From Rugalucina vietnamica (lineage: Eukaryota; Mollusca; Bivalvia; Lucinida; Lucinidae), in contig OZ024879.1 in the NCBI GenBank assembly GCA_964017185.1, positions 29,422,956 through 29,486,955 of the forward strand: a stretch of DNA of 64,000 bases. The letters are read 5' to 3'. Of this stretch, positions 12,651 to 24,764 are shown piece by piece; position 1 is the stretch's first letter; the number at the start of each line of letters is the position of its first letter. The notes below the pieces were generated by a model. That model did no database searches, was not told the origin of the DNA, and was given only the letters and a program-made list of their open reading frames with translations. The translations under genes and the position numbers were made by a program.

Positions 12651-12955
12651 GGTTAATACACACACACACATCAACAGATTAATCTTAAGCAGAGCAACAG
12701 CTCTTCCAACACCAAGCTTCTTCATTTTCCATTCCGAATAAATATTATGTCGAACTTTGCATTTTGATAACAAATTTGATTGCTAACAACAAAAAATACT
12801 ACAGAAACAACATGGGACAGATTAGGCATACCCGCTTTATCCCTCCCTTACCGTTTATGTTTTAGATATTCGAATACATTTTATTCAGTGTGCAGAAGTT
12901 TCTTCGACAATACCATATCATCAAATAACTGTGTATTATCTTTATTCTGACAAAT

Positions 12956-13189
12956 GAGCAGCCTCATGGGAAAACCAACAATCTGCATAGGCGAAACCAA
13001 AGACGCAGATCAGCTACGCGGTAACCGCGAAGCTGATCAGCGCCTTTGTTTTCGCTACACGGATAGTACAATTCCTCTTCTACTTTAATCCGAAATTTCA
13101 AGCTTCTAGCTCTTTTCTGTGACAGTACAGGCCGGTTTGTGTGGGACCTGTTCGGAAACCACATTGTTGGTTTTCCCATGAGGCGGCTC
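12956..13189 (+). mobile_element. MITE-A copy, target duplication AAAT
   Basis: Same family, opposite orientation to the copy 420 bases upstream. AAAT at 12952-12955 and 13190-13193. First terminal base block is slightly mutated (GAGCAGCC). Confidence 0.85.
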
Positions 13190-13424
13190 AAATATTCTCA
13201 ATTGAAGTCAGGAAGCTAGGTAAGTGTCGTCTCTAAGATAGCTTCTTTTAATTTGTTTTTTGATAGTATCGAGAAACAAGAGAACCATTATAAAACACGT
13301 CCATGTTATTTATATATTGTTCTGTTTTCCCTACAAATAACAAAAAATGTGAAAAAAAATGTTTCCGTATTTTGGTAAAACTATAGATTGTGGACACACC
13401 TATCAAATACTAATTTTCTTTTTT

Positions 13425-14119
13425 TGATATTATTGTAGCTGGTGGTATGCCGTGTGGAGGCCCTAAAAAGTCTTCCACCACATCATCCATAGTGCAGATT
13501 ATAGTTTCCTTTTGGTCCTTTGTAGGGATCTGAGGTCAATTTTAAAGGAGCTGAGGAGAAAGACAGTGTTTCTTTCAGGGGAGGGGGGCAGGAAGCTAAG
13601 AAACCCCCCCCCCCCCCGGTAAGTTTTTATTCCATCTTTTATAAAACGTAGTTAACATCTTGAATCTTCATTTATTGTTCCTTTAATTCCATTCAAATCA
13701 ATAGGTGTTTTGAAAACTAGGAGCAATGCATATCATTAATATCTTATAATACATAATGCGATGTGAAAGGCCTATGAAAACAATCCATACATATAAGCAT
13801 TAGTTTGATGCTTGTGTGGTTATGTTCTCATGCACATTTCGGGTGTCAGCATCCTGGGGTAAAAATGGAGGCACCATTTCAACATGATCATAGTAGTTTA
13901 CAGTAACATTCATTGACAATATAAGTGATATGTTAACAAAAAACGTCTTGATTTTGGTAGCAGGTATATGATGTAAGTGCGACAATAAGATCTGTTAATT
14001 TTATAACTAAGCTGATAGAAGGAGCAGTCAGTGTAATTTTATTTCCTCATAAATTCGTTAAACCCAAGAAATGTGGCTCAGAATACGTCAGTAAAATCGG
14101 ATTTCAAAGGCTTGTTTAC
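13425..14119 (+). repeat. Repeat C pieces upstream of the LINE
   Basis: GCAGATTATAGTTTCCTTTTGGTCC near 13495 and AACGTCAGTAAAA-type sequence ending CTTGTTTAC at 14119 match Repeat C. A C14 run lies at 13604-13617. The middle part is diverged. Confidence 0.55.
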
Positions 14120-14235
14120 CGTTAACCGTATAGTGAAGACATGATTTTGAGTGTTGCTGAAAATTCCAAAAATGGCTAAAATATGGATTAATTCCGGAAA
14201 TTTTGGATTTGATATGTGTCTTTAAGTATGTGCTA

Positions 14236-15384
14236 ATGTCTGGCAAGGGAAAGGAACCAAAATCTAAAACTGTATATAAGAAAAAGCAAAAAAATGAACG
14301 CCAAGCTAGTTCGCCATTGGACGATAACGGTCAGTTAAGTGTGAACAATAGTGAGCGAAAAAATGGACAAAAGAAGAAAAAGTGTAAACGTGATACAAAA
14401 ACTGATACAAAAACTTAGATAGTTACACTTCCAGTAAGTCCGTTTCCATTTCCTTCAAACATTAATTTTACATATGATCCCAACATGACATTTCAACAAC
14501 AGGGACCGTCGTTTGGTATGCCACAGCCACAATCATATATGCAAAGCCCACCCTCCAATCAAATGGGCTTCGGTTTTCAACCCTCAACTGCTCCCCCACC
14601 ATGGGCTGCTAAACTTATTGAAGATATGGAGCAACTCAAGCAGAAATTTGACAAAATAGATTAGATAGGAAAAACTGAAAACCTTATTAACTCTAAGGAC
14701 AGTGATTTAGAGACCAAGATACAGGGCCTAGAATCGAGAATTTCAGAAAATGAGAAGTCGTGCCAGTTTATCTCAAATGCAAATGAACAGATCAAAAAGG
14801 ACATAAAGTCAAATAAAGATGAACTCAAGGGGATGAAAAAGCGCTGTGGTGATGCTGAAAAGGTCACAAATACGCTGAAAGTCAGTAATTCGAAATTGGA
14901 ATCTAAAGTGATTGACCTGGAGTCCAGGTCTATGCGGGAAAACCCTATGTTTTACGGGATTGCAGAAGGGGGCGACGATGAGAATTGCGAGGACTTAGTA
15001 AAACGGGTATGCAGGGAGAATCTCCAAGTTACCACGGCGAACCAAATGTTGTTTGATCGGGCCCACAGAGTCGGCAGGAAGAGCGGGGGTAAAGTGCGAC
15101 CTATAGTGTTTAAGTTCCACTATTACCATGAAAGGGAACTAGTCAGAAAACGGTCTTATGACCATGCGGATGCGCTGAAAGCTGTGAACTTGGGTGTAGG
15201 GACACAACTTCCAAAGGACATTCGGGATGCGAGAAAACCGCTGTACCCGGCCATGAAAAAGGCCAAGGACGAGGGTAAAGACGTTAAATTTGTGGGCAAG
15301 AAACTTTATATCGAGGGTGTCGAGTATGTCGGGACAGGGGGTGGAGCCGGTGACCAGCCGGGACCCGCACATATGGAACACTAG
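14236..15384 (+). pseudogene. LINE ORF1 (nucleic-acid-binding chaperone), two in-frame TAG
   Basis: One frame from ATG at 14236 (MSGKGKEPKSK) to TAG at 15382-15384, broken by TAG at 14416-14418 and 14662-14664. The N-terminal part is lysine-rich, then Pro/Gln-rich, then a coiled-coil-like region. After it come a conserved LESRSMREN block and an RNA-binding-like region (FDRAHRVG, RPIVFKF, VRKRS), as in L1-type ORF1 proteins, which coat the element RNA. All interrupting codons are TAG. Confidence 0.82.
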
Positions 15385-16323
15385 GACTGTCACGGAGAGC
15401 TGTACCTTAAGATTTTGACATGGAACGTGAATGGACTGAAACGTAAAATTGGCGAATACGATTTTTTACATTTCATTTCTCAATTTGACATTATCTTCTT
15501 AAGCGAAACGTGGATTTCTAAAACAGAAAACACGAACTTCGATATAGACGGTTATGTTTATGACTATATTCCAGGAAATAAAACGAGACGCTCGAGGAAA
15601 GGTCGCTTCAGCGGCGGCATCTCTTTATATTATAAATCTGAGCTAGAGAACTATATCACTGTTTTAGAAAAACATCAATGTGGAATATTCTGGATCAAAT
15701 TGTCTTCCGTATTGTTTCCATTCGATGAAGATGTATATCTTTGTAATTTGTATAATCCACCTAATAGTTCAAATGTATTTAAATCTTTTGATATTGACAT
15801 TTACGACCAATTAGAGGCAGGCATTATTAAATACAATGCTTTAGGAAAGGTTTTTGTTTCCGGTGACTTCAACAGTCGAACATCGGACTCTATTGATTAC
15901 ATTCTTTATGATAAATACATTGACCATAATTTGCAATTTTTTGACCCAACAGACATTCCCTTAAGAAAAAGCCAAGACCAAATTACGGACTATAATGGAT
16001 TGAAATTATTAGATGTGTGTTTATCAACTGGATTATTAATTGCAAATGGTCGTTTACATGACGACAGAAATGTAGGAAAATACACATTTTGTTCTCAAAA
16101 TGGCCAAAGTGTTGTAGATTATGTTTTGCTTAATCTATTAGATTTTGATTGCATATCATATTTTGATGTTTTGAATTTCAATGAGTATTCTGACCATGCT
16201 CCAATCACTGTGCATTTAAATTTAAAACCCAAAAATACGAAATCAGAAACACCTTCTGAAGATTCTTTTATCAGCAGAAAAATAGTGTCGGATGATAGTA
16301 AAATAAATCTTTTTCATTCATAA
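15385..16323 (+). pseudogene. LINE ORF2 endonuclease domain (APE type)
   Basis: Follows the ORF1 stop directly in the same frame. There is no ATG before the domain; it opens LKILTWNVNGL. Endonuclease motifs are visible: WNVNGL, SETW, GDFNSR, VVDYVL and SDHAPI, covering metal and phosphate contacts and the catalytic His. This domain nicks target DNA to prime reverse transcription. The frame stops at TAA (16321-16323) and coding continues in another frame. Confidence 0.88.
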
Positions 16324-16343
16324 CTTTTGAATAATAATAAACA

Positions 16344-18728
16344 ATGCAGCGACTAATCAGCGACGTGAATAGTGAATCGATCGATCACGTGGTACAGGAT
16401 TTTACTCGATATTTACACGACAATGCCTTTGAGGTCTTTGGCCAAACAATCCGTAGTAAATCACAGCCAGCGCCCGGCAAAAAAGTAAACAACAAATGGT
16501 TCGACGAAAATTGTCGGAATGCAAAGAACGAATTTAAAACGGTTAGAAATATATTTAACCGAACTAAATCGACAGAAACACGCGTAAGATTTACACGTGC
16601 GCGAACACGTTACAACAAGGCTAAGAAAAATGCTAAATTCAAATTTAAACGTAATGAGGGCCAGCGCAAAGGGAATTTGGCGAAGCGTCAGCCAAAACAG
16701 TTCTGGAAAAATATTAAATCACAGTTTCAGAAGTCTTCCGAAAATGCTGATTTATTAACAGTGGATGACCTTTTTACTCACTTTAAATCCTTATTTGGGG
16801 AGTCCGAATCACAAACCAATTTTGACGAAAGCTCTTTAAATTAACTAAATTTTGATAAAGATCTGGATTTGGAATTTACTGAAACTGAATTACGAAAGTA
16901 ATATTTTCACAGAAAAATAACAAAGCAGCAGGAATCGACAGTATAACAGGGGGAATATTAAAAGCATCATTTGATTTTATATCGCCATTTTTACTCTCTT
17001 TGTATAACAGAATGTTCAATTCTAGAGAATACCCACATGCATGGGGACAATGCATAATTTCGTCTATCTTTAAAAAAGGAGATTTAAATGATGCATCCAA
17101 TTACCGTGGCATCACATTGATTAGTGTTTTAGCCAAGGTTTACTCTCAGTTACTTTTAAATCGTCTTACAAGTTGGACCGAAACTTATGAAAAAATTACT
17201 GACAACCAGTTTGGTTTCCAAAAAGGAAAATCCGTTCAAGACTGTATCTATACTCTACACGCCATTATTTCAAAAGTTCTAAATCAAGGCCAAAAATTGT
17301 ATTGCATTTTCATCGACTATGAAAAATGTTTTGACAAAACAGATCGTTATATTTATGGCAAAATTGCTGATTGAAAATGTGAGTTGTAAACTAGTCAGAG
17401 CAATTAAATCAATGTATACTACTGTGAAATCATGCGTGAAATACAAGTCATCTTATTCTAGTTTCTTCGAATCAAATATGGGCTTAAAACAGGGGGACCC
17501 GAGCTCGCCTTTATTGTTAATGCTTTTTGTGAACGATATCATGGAAAACATCAATGCTGACTTACAAAACATATTTTCTATAAACGAACTGAAATTATTC
17601 CTCATATTATTTGCAGATGACCAAGTTCTTTTTGCAACATCGCCTAACACACTGCAGTCATAACTGTCGGATCTTAAACATATTGTCAACTTTGGGGTCT
17701 AAAAATAAACACTAATAAGACAAAAGCTATGATTTTTGAAAAGGGAAGGCAAGCAACATATTTTGATTTATATATATATGGGACAGCAATAGAGATTGTT
17801 GATCACTTTAAGTATTTAGGTGTTACTCTTTTTAAAAAAACGGTAATTGGAGTCGCACACAAAATGCTTATCACAACACGCTTCATTTGCATTATATAAA
17901 CTATTTACTGTCTTCAAGGGAATTGAACTGCCGATCCCTCAAAAACTCAACCTTTTTGACACGTTGGTATCGCCTATTCTAAATTATTCATCGGAAATTT
18001 GGGGCATGCACTCAGCTTCAGATATTGAAATGATTCACACTAAATTTCTGCGATTCATTCTCGGCGTCAAGAAATCAACAAACCTAGCTGCACTCTATGG
18101 CGAACTCGGCAGAATACCTTTTATAGTATTACGAAATATTAACATGATTAAATATTGGATAAAAATTCTCCATCAAGACAACACGTCGCTTCTAGGGCAA
18201 ATTTATTTAATGCTTAAACAAGATACCGATGATAATATAAACTATAACGGTCAAAACTGGGCTTCACAGATAAAACTTATTTTACAACGCCATGGATTCG
18301 AATATGTATGGAGAGACCAAGCTACTATAGATATCCCTTTTCAATCAATTCGACAACGTATTTTAGATACATATAAACAGACATGGTATTCCGAAATTAA
18401 CAACTCAAGTAGGCTTCGTACATACTGCATTTTCAAACATAACTTTGAACTTGAAAGTTACCTTAATCTAGAATTAGACAAGAAATATAAAATAGCTTTG
18501 ACACGATTTCGGACTTCTTCACATAGCCTAATGATTGAGACAGGCAGATATGATGATACACGAAGAGAGTTAAGAATTTGTAAGTGTTGTAATATGGGTA
18601 AAATTGAGAACGAGTATCATTTTCTATTAGTTTGTTCAAACTATCGAGATTTACGTACAAAATTTTTTAAGCCATACTTTTGTCATTCTTTCGAAAACAT
18701 CAAGATCTTCTGTCACCAGCTTATCTAA
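16344..18728 (+). pseudogene. LINE ORF2 reverse transcriptase and C-terminal Cys/His domain, frameshifted
   Basis: Coding similarity continues in pieces: 16344-16844 (basic linker), 16890-17374 (RT fingers and palm: GIDSITGG, NYRGITL, NQFGFQKG, FIDYEKCFDK), 17319-17663 (GLKQGDPSSPLL and the catalytic FADD), 17690-17846 (KYLGVTL thumb region) and 17847-18728. The last piece has RFRTSSHSLMIETGRY and a C-x2-C-x9-H-x4-C cluster. At least three frameshifts or stops separate the pieces. Phe for Tyr in the FADD motif is common in LINEs. Confidence 0.87.
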
Positions 18729-18956
18729 ATTTATATATTTTGCTAGTAAACAACGTTTAGAACATGTAACTTGACTGAATGTCACCATTCTTAATATTGT
18801 GTATGTATAAATCTGTATATGTATTGCATTTTGCTCTTCTGTTAACAGCATACTCTTGATATTCATTGTCTTCACTATATTTATATTTGTATTATGGTTA
18901 TAAACATTGTATTATGTTTTATACCGAATAAACTTTTTGTACTTGTACTTGTTTAC

Positions 18957-19480
18957 GACATAAGCATCTGTTCCTTTTTAGCTGAACATTTGATATCAAT
19001 TACAAAGTAATAGAGTATCTGTTACAAATCCTTCCAATTAGCTTTCAATTATAATCTAACTGACACATATATCAGTTAGATTGCTTGATCACATGTCGCC
19101 ATTCCTTATAATTAAAATCTTAATTGTTAAATCATCTGACACAATCTCTTACTTCTAAACAACTTTTTTTGCTCACCTGTAACATTTGAGCCGCCTCGTG
19201 GGAAAACCAACAATCTGCATAGGCGAAAACAAAGGCGTAGATCAGTTCGCGGTAACCGCGAAGCTGATCAGCGCCTTTGTTTTCGCTACACGGATAGTAC
19301 ACTTCCTCTACTTTCTAAATCCAAAATTTCATGCTTCTAGCTGTCTTCTGTGACTGTGCAGTCCGGTTTGTGTCGGACCTGTTCGGAAACCACATTGTTG
19401 GTTTTCCCACGAGGCGGCTCATTTTTAATTAACTGTTTCTTACAAACCAGCTTCTATTGACATTGTCTTAATATTAAAAC
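18957..19480 (+). repeat. Repeat C, continuation after the LINE
   Basis: GACATAAGCATCTGTTCC, AATTACAAAG and CATGTCGCCATTCCTTATAATT continue the repeat broken by the LINE. A MITE-A is nested at 19188. Confidence 0.62.
19188..19420 (+). mobile_element. MITE-A copy, target duplication ATTT
   Basis: GAGCCGCCTC to GAGGCGGCTC, with ATTT on both sides (19184-19187, 19421-19424). Inserted in the part of Repeat C that lies downstream of the LINE. Confidence 0.87.
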
Positions 19481-20135
19481 ATATAAGATTGTGGGTACAC
19501 AATTGACAATTTGTTTTGAAAACACAAACAATTTGGTACCAAATAAATCCTTACGCTCTAAGAAAATGAATACCCACACTTTATGCTTGCTTTCGTGAAT
19601 GTTGGGGCTATAGGTGTTTGAATTTCTCAAGCGAAGCATATTATACTTAAGGAATAAAGAAACGCAACAAACACTTTGGGTCACTAAAAGCATGCTTTGT
19701 AATGCAAGTATGTGGTGATACTGAGCTTATATGAAAGCAAAATCTAAACGTCAAATGTTGAGCTACAAAGTCGGTTACGCACGCTTAATGGCGTACGCGT
19801 AACCATACTGACCTACTGTAGCACACCCTGTAACCATGATTAGTAAATGTCAAAGTTGAGACCAGAACCAGTATTTTGTTTCTAAAATCCCTAAAAGTGA
19901 TTGCAGATGTAATCATTGATCAGTTAGAACCATTTGGTTATGTTATGTTACGTTTAACGTCACCAACGTCAATTGAAAAAATGATTTAAAAGCCAGTAAA
20001 ATTTACTTTGGCATGCGTTATATTCAATAGAAAGATTATTTATGTAAACATTATGACCTTTAAACTTCAGACGTGCATATAACGTCCATGATGATGTCAA
20101 AATCCAACATTCTGCATTTTAAAGACTCTCGTCAT

Positions 20136-20182
<47 letters not shown>

Positions 20183-20954
20183 CTGATGTAAAAATGTTCA
20201 ATTGCCTAAAGTTTGATAACAGTGCGTAAATCGAGTGTTTACTCAAAGCATATATAATCCGTTTCGCTCATTTACATGACGTGATATTCTGTTCATTTCT
20301 ACGATACCTGTGACGTCACTGTGGATTAAAAAGCACGCCGTGTCGTCTGTTGGTGCGATATACACCGTTTAGGCACAAATGACCAAAATCGAATCATTTA
20401 AATGACGTTAATTACTCATTCCTCGTTATTGTAAACTTCAGCATTCCGTTAACAAGATTAAAGGCAACACTGGACGGAACCTAAGTATGCAATGATGCAA
20501 GCCTTTATTGCACATTATTAAGTCGACGTCACATAACACACATGCAAAGAACTTGGCGTCTTCACTTTCGCCCCGACGTTTACGTAGCAATTTGCGTTTT
20601 TCGTAGTTTTTTGACGTTTTGTCGTTAATTTTGTAAACAAAATGACGTTTTCTCATTTCATCACGTGCAAAAAGCAGTAAGTAGGCCATTTCATAAAAGG
20701 ATTTTATCAAAACGTCAAATACGTACGTAAAAGTTGAAAATTAATGTGTTGTGTATTTTGATTCCTTAAGTATATATGGCGTCAAGTAGAGAAAATATTG
20801 ACTGAATATATCACTTTTATTCATTTTGACATACATTGATTTCACTGCTAAGTATGAAATAAATACTGACCAATGATTGATACTCATTGATCTGGGAAGC
20901 CTGCGTTCTGCAACCCTTTTTCTCTAAGATATGATTCGAATGATATAAAGCTAG
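19480..20954. other. No gene seen apart from the T46 run
   Basis: Many GACGTC/AACGTC sites between 19740 and 20730, an unusual local density, but no open frame of note. Confidence 0.45.
20137..20182. repeat. T46 homopolymer
   Basis: Forty-six T in a row; could be the poly-A of a - strand retroelement, but no matching element is visible next to it. Confidence 0.93.
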
Positions 20955-21740
20955 ACTGGAACCAGAATTTCATATTGACTTGGCTTACAAATTTAAGAAA
21001 CTTATAGGAAAGAATTATTTTTCTTTTCAGTTCAGAAGGAATGATTTTTCTTTTCAGTTCAGAATAATCATTACACTTTATAGACGTACAGTTTATAACT
21101 TATATGTTATGCGGCAGTCTGCGTGCTAAGTTTTTAACCCAATCATGGTTGATAACTACGCTACCTTCTTGAATTGCACGCCGCTGGGTCGGTGGCCCCG
21201 AATTAAAGCTTTTCATTTTAGTTGGTTGTGGCCGGAGCTTCTGGTCTGTTGATTGGCCCACCGCGGTTCAATTGGTGTTTTGCTTTTGCTCCAGATTTCA
21301 GTAAGTTATTCGGCGCCCAGGGATCTTCATCGTCGGACAGCTTACTGAATCTGTGAGTCCTCATTATCATAGTGGTTATCATGATTTATTTGTTTGTCCA
21401 TGATGGTTCATTGACTGGTTAGAGATTCGCCACGAGGACCGAACAACCAACTAAATATCGTGAACCACTGTAGAAAATTAGGGTGATCGTTCCAAGGCGA
21501 TACTTCTTTATCGATTCTATTTGTTTCATGTTTTGGAGTCGAACTTTTGTGCTGTTTGAGCCTTAAGTAGTTTTACTTAGATTCGGGTTATATTCGGAAA
21601 CAGCTTCTCATTCGGCTTACGATATGTTCTCTAAATATAAGTACCCAGTTGTCAATTTGGTTTTTCCCACTTCAGTTTTTCGAGTGGGAATTTCTTTTTG
21701 ACGGCTCCTTTTCCTGATCATTGCCTACTTGTACCTTTTT
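20955..21740 (+). mobile_element. Element R, 3' fragment with decayed RT C-terminus
   Basis: Matches the last coding part and 3' UTR of the copy at 45.2-46.6 kb. It has a local duplication of the ATTTTTCTTTTCAGTTCAG segment (about 21015-21064) and ends with the same TTGTACCTTTTT terminus. Coding frame broken. Confidence 0.8.
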
Positions 21741-22768
21741 ATACCGTTTCTTCTATAATATTATTTCTTTTGACATATCACACACTTATCAGTGTCCGCA
21801 TTTGCATACCGACATGGGTATATAATCCATTTGTCAAAAAAATGAAATTTTCTTTGCATGGGCTTATGTTGAGATATAGGATTCTTTCATATTTTAACAA
21901 TCACTTAGAACACTTTGAAGTAATGTATTAGTAATTTAATGTATTAGTAATTTAGGCGACATATGTTAAGGTTTTCAGAAAAATAGAAGCAATTAAACAA
22001 TTTCTATAGGCTTGGGTTTTCTAAACAATTTTACTGACGTATTCTAAGTAACAGATGAGGGGTGAATGAATCAAAGGTGTTAGTGCAATAATGTGTCTAA
22101 GTCCATTTTGGTAAGTTTCGATAAAAACACAAAAACAAAAACTTTTGATAAAGGTTCGACCACCATTTGAAAGTAAAACGAAATTGAGTAAAAAGCTAAA
22201 ACATCATGCTGAATTCTCGATGATAGATACGAAAGAAAAATAAGAAAGTCAAATATACCGTTTCTTCTATAATATTATTTCTTTTGACATATCACACACT
22301 TATCAGTGTTCGCATTTGCATACCGACATGGGTATACAATCCATTTGTCAAAAAAATGAAATTTTCTTTGCATGGGCTTATGTTGAGATACAGGGTTCTT
22401 TCATATTTTAACAATCACTTAGAACACTTTGAAGTAATGTATTAGTAATTTAATGTATTAGTAATTTAGGCGACATATGTTAAGGTTTTCAGAAAAATAG
22501 AAGCAATTAAACAATTTCTATAGGCTTGGGTTTTCTAAACAATTTTACTGACGTATTCTAAGTAACAGATGAGGGGTGAATGAATCAAAGGTGTTAGTGC
22601 AATAATGTGTCTAAGTCCATTTTGGTAAGTTTCGATAAAAACACAAAAACAAAAACTTTTGATAAAGGTTCGACCACCATTTGAAAATAAAACGAAATTG
22701 AGTAAAAAGCTAAAACATCATGCTGAATTCTCGATGATAGATACGAAAGAAAAATAAGAAAGTCAAAT
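21741..22768 (+). repeat. 514-bp direct tandem duplication
   Basis: Units 21741-22254 and 22255-22768 differ at about four bases by eye. The first unit abuts the R 3' end. Confidence 0.9.
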
Positions 22769-23409
22769 ATTTATGCATCATTTTATGGTGATGAAATTGC
22801 TCATTTGCCTAATGTGGATATCCATATCAGAACATATTAACTTTACATCTTGCATTAAACACTGTGTAATGTGTGGACGTGGACGTAGGTATGTTATTGT
22901 TCTGAAAATGGAATTAGCAACCTTTGAAAAAATTGAAATACAAGAACAAAATGTAAAAAGGCATCACACACTATATATCAGAATGTAGCTTTTTGCATAT
23001 AGTCTGCAGTGACATACACAAAAAAAACCCACACAATTGTTGACAAAAGTGGACTTAGACTATGTTCTTGCACTAACCCCTTCATTATAGCATCGCCGTT
23101 TATCTTCATTACATGTTTGAATGTCTGATGGTCTCAAACACTTGAATTATCTTATTATTGTTGTCTCAATCAAGATTTGTTCTCATACAACCATTACGGT
23201 TCAGTAATTGTGAATTTGCAGACCATTCATATTTCATACGATTGTAATTGCATGTTTGTGATTGACATTCTTTAAGACGTCCATATGTCTTTATCCTAAT
23301 CTATATTGTTACTCATCATAACAATTATCATTTTGCAATATCAGAATAGTTTGCATTGTAACTGAACCATGACAAGAGATCATCACTACTTCCACTTTTT
23401 TAGAAGTCT
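22769..23409. other. No gene seen
   Basis: A 71-codon frame (22773-22988) has no recognised similarity. Confidence 0.45.
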
Positions 23410-23720
23410 GGTTTAAGCCCGCCAGTAACTGTGTGTGTTACTGATCGTTCCAAGTCGATACTTCTGTTGTGGTTCTTTTTGTTTTATGCCTTGGTGTTTG
23501 AAATTTTTGTGTTGTGGGCGCCTTATGTGTGTTTTCATATTTTAGTTAAGGTAACTGAGTGGCCACCTATTGGGAAAATAGCTGCTCATTCGGCTTACGA
23601 AATGTTTTCTTGGTATCAGTACCTGATTCTTGGTTTGGTTTTTTCCCACCACGGTTTTTGGAGTGGGGGTCTTTTACTGATTGCACCTTTTCCTGATCTT
23701 TGCCTACTTGTACCCTTTTA
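23410..23720 (+). mobile_element. Element R, 3' tail fragment
   Basis: Starts at GTTTAAGCCCGCCAGTAACT and continues through TCGTTCCAAGTCGATACTTC to the common 3' end. No coding part retained. Confidence 0.8.
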
Positions 23721-23959
23721 TTGCTACTGTCATTAAAATTATACAAATTGGGACTATTTTTTCTTTCGAAACATATTTCACCAATAAATGAATATTAATC
23801 GAATGTGGTTTCTCACACACCAAAGAAGGTTATATAATGATAATCACATTTGATAAAATGAAAACATTAGTTTGTCTAGAAGTAATCAGATTAAGAAGTA
23901 CAATTTGTAATTATATGTTTATATGCAATTTGCTTTAACAGTGTTTAATGGCATCCAAA

Positions 23960-24185
23960 TGTTGGAAAAAGTTCCATACAATGTTCAATCATGACCATAA
24001 CTGCTGACTAGAACATAAAGTATCAATCCAAACAAAGTCTCAGATGACTGTCAGTGAATGTTAGAACAATGCCATAAACAACGAATTTTGCTCTTCTAAG
24101 GGTGTATCAATCCAGTCGAAGTGACTTAAGACAGTATAATAATATAAAGATGGCCTGGTGAAAACATGGGTCCACGCCTATTGAG
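23960..24185 (-). repeat. Repeat D-like copy, diverged
   Basis: ATGACCATAACTGCTGACT, AAAGTATCAATCCAAAC and GGGTCCACGCCTATTGAGG. Confidence 0.4.
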
Positions 24186-24229
24186 GGCGTGAGAAATAAA
24201 ATGATAAAATGATAATATATTCAATATAT

Positions 24230-24760
24230 GGTCAAACTGATAAAAGGAACATTAAGTGTATAAATATTTGCTCATACATTCTTGTAACCCTACAGCTGTT
24301 GCTGAGATAACGTCAGTAACACGTTTTTGAAAGACTTGTTTACGACATTAGCACCTGTCACTTTTTCGCTAAACAAAAGATCAATTAAAACAGATTGATA
24401 TTTTTTCTTTTGCAAATCTTTCCAATCAACTTTCAATTATAAGAAAAAATTGCTCAACCATATGTCGCAAATTCATCTAATTAATACCGAAATTACTCAT
24501 AAGATTGCTTGATTATATGTGGCAATCCCTTCTAATTAACACCGTAATTACCAAAGCATATGTCGCAATTCCTACAAATACTAAAGCCACCTGTGACAAT
24601 TTTCAATAAACGGTTTCTTTCAAATCTTGGATCATTTTTACGGGGCTAACTTATATTTTTCTTTAAAACCTGAATTAAAGTCAGATCTAGGAGTTAAGAG
24701 GATTTAAGTGAAAAGTTATATGGGAGGCCTAGGGAGTACCAAGTTAAAAGACCCGCAGTT
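24230..24760 (+). repeat. Repeat C, second half
   Basis: Shares AAGTGTATAAATATTTGCTCATACATTC, CCTACAGCTGTTG, ACTTGTTTACGACATTAGC and ATATGTCGCAATTCC with the 7.4-8.6 kb copy. Confidence 0.62.
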
Positions 24761-24764
24761 TGTC

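Larger units (their letters stand above)
14120..18947 (+). mobile_element. Full-length but inactivated LINE (non-LTR retrotransposon)
   Basis: About 4.83 kb flanked by CTTGTTTAC at 14111-14119 and 18948-18956, a 9-bp target duplication. The flanks together rebuild an interrupted Repeat C sequence. Contents are a short 5' UTR, ORF1, ORF2 (endonuclease, reverse transcriptase, C-terminal Cys/His motif) and a 3' end with AATAAA at about 18927 and a short TTGTAC tandem tail. ORF1 has two internal TAG codons and ORF2 several frameshifts, so it is dead. The clade is uncertain: ORF1 looks L1/Tx1-like, while the short tandem 3' tail recalls CR1/L2-type elements. Confidence 0.9.
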
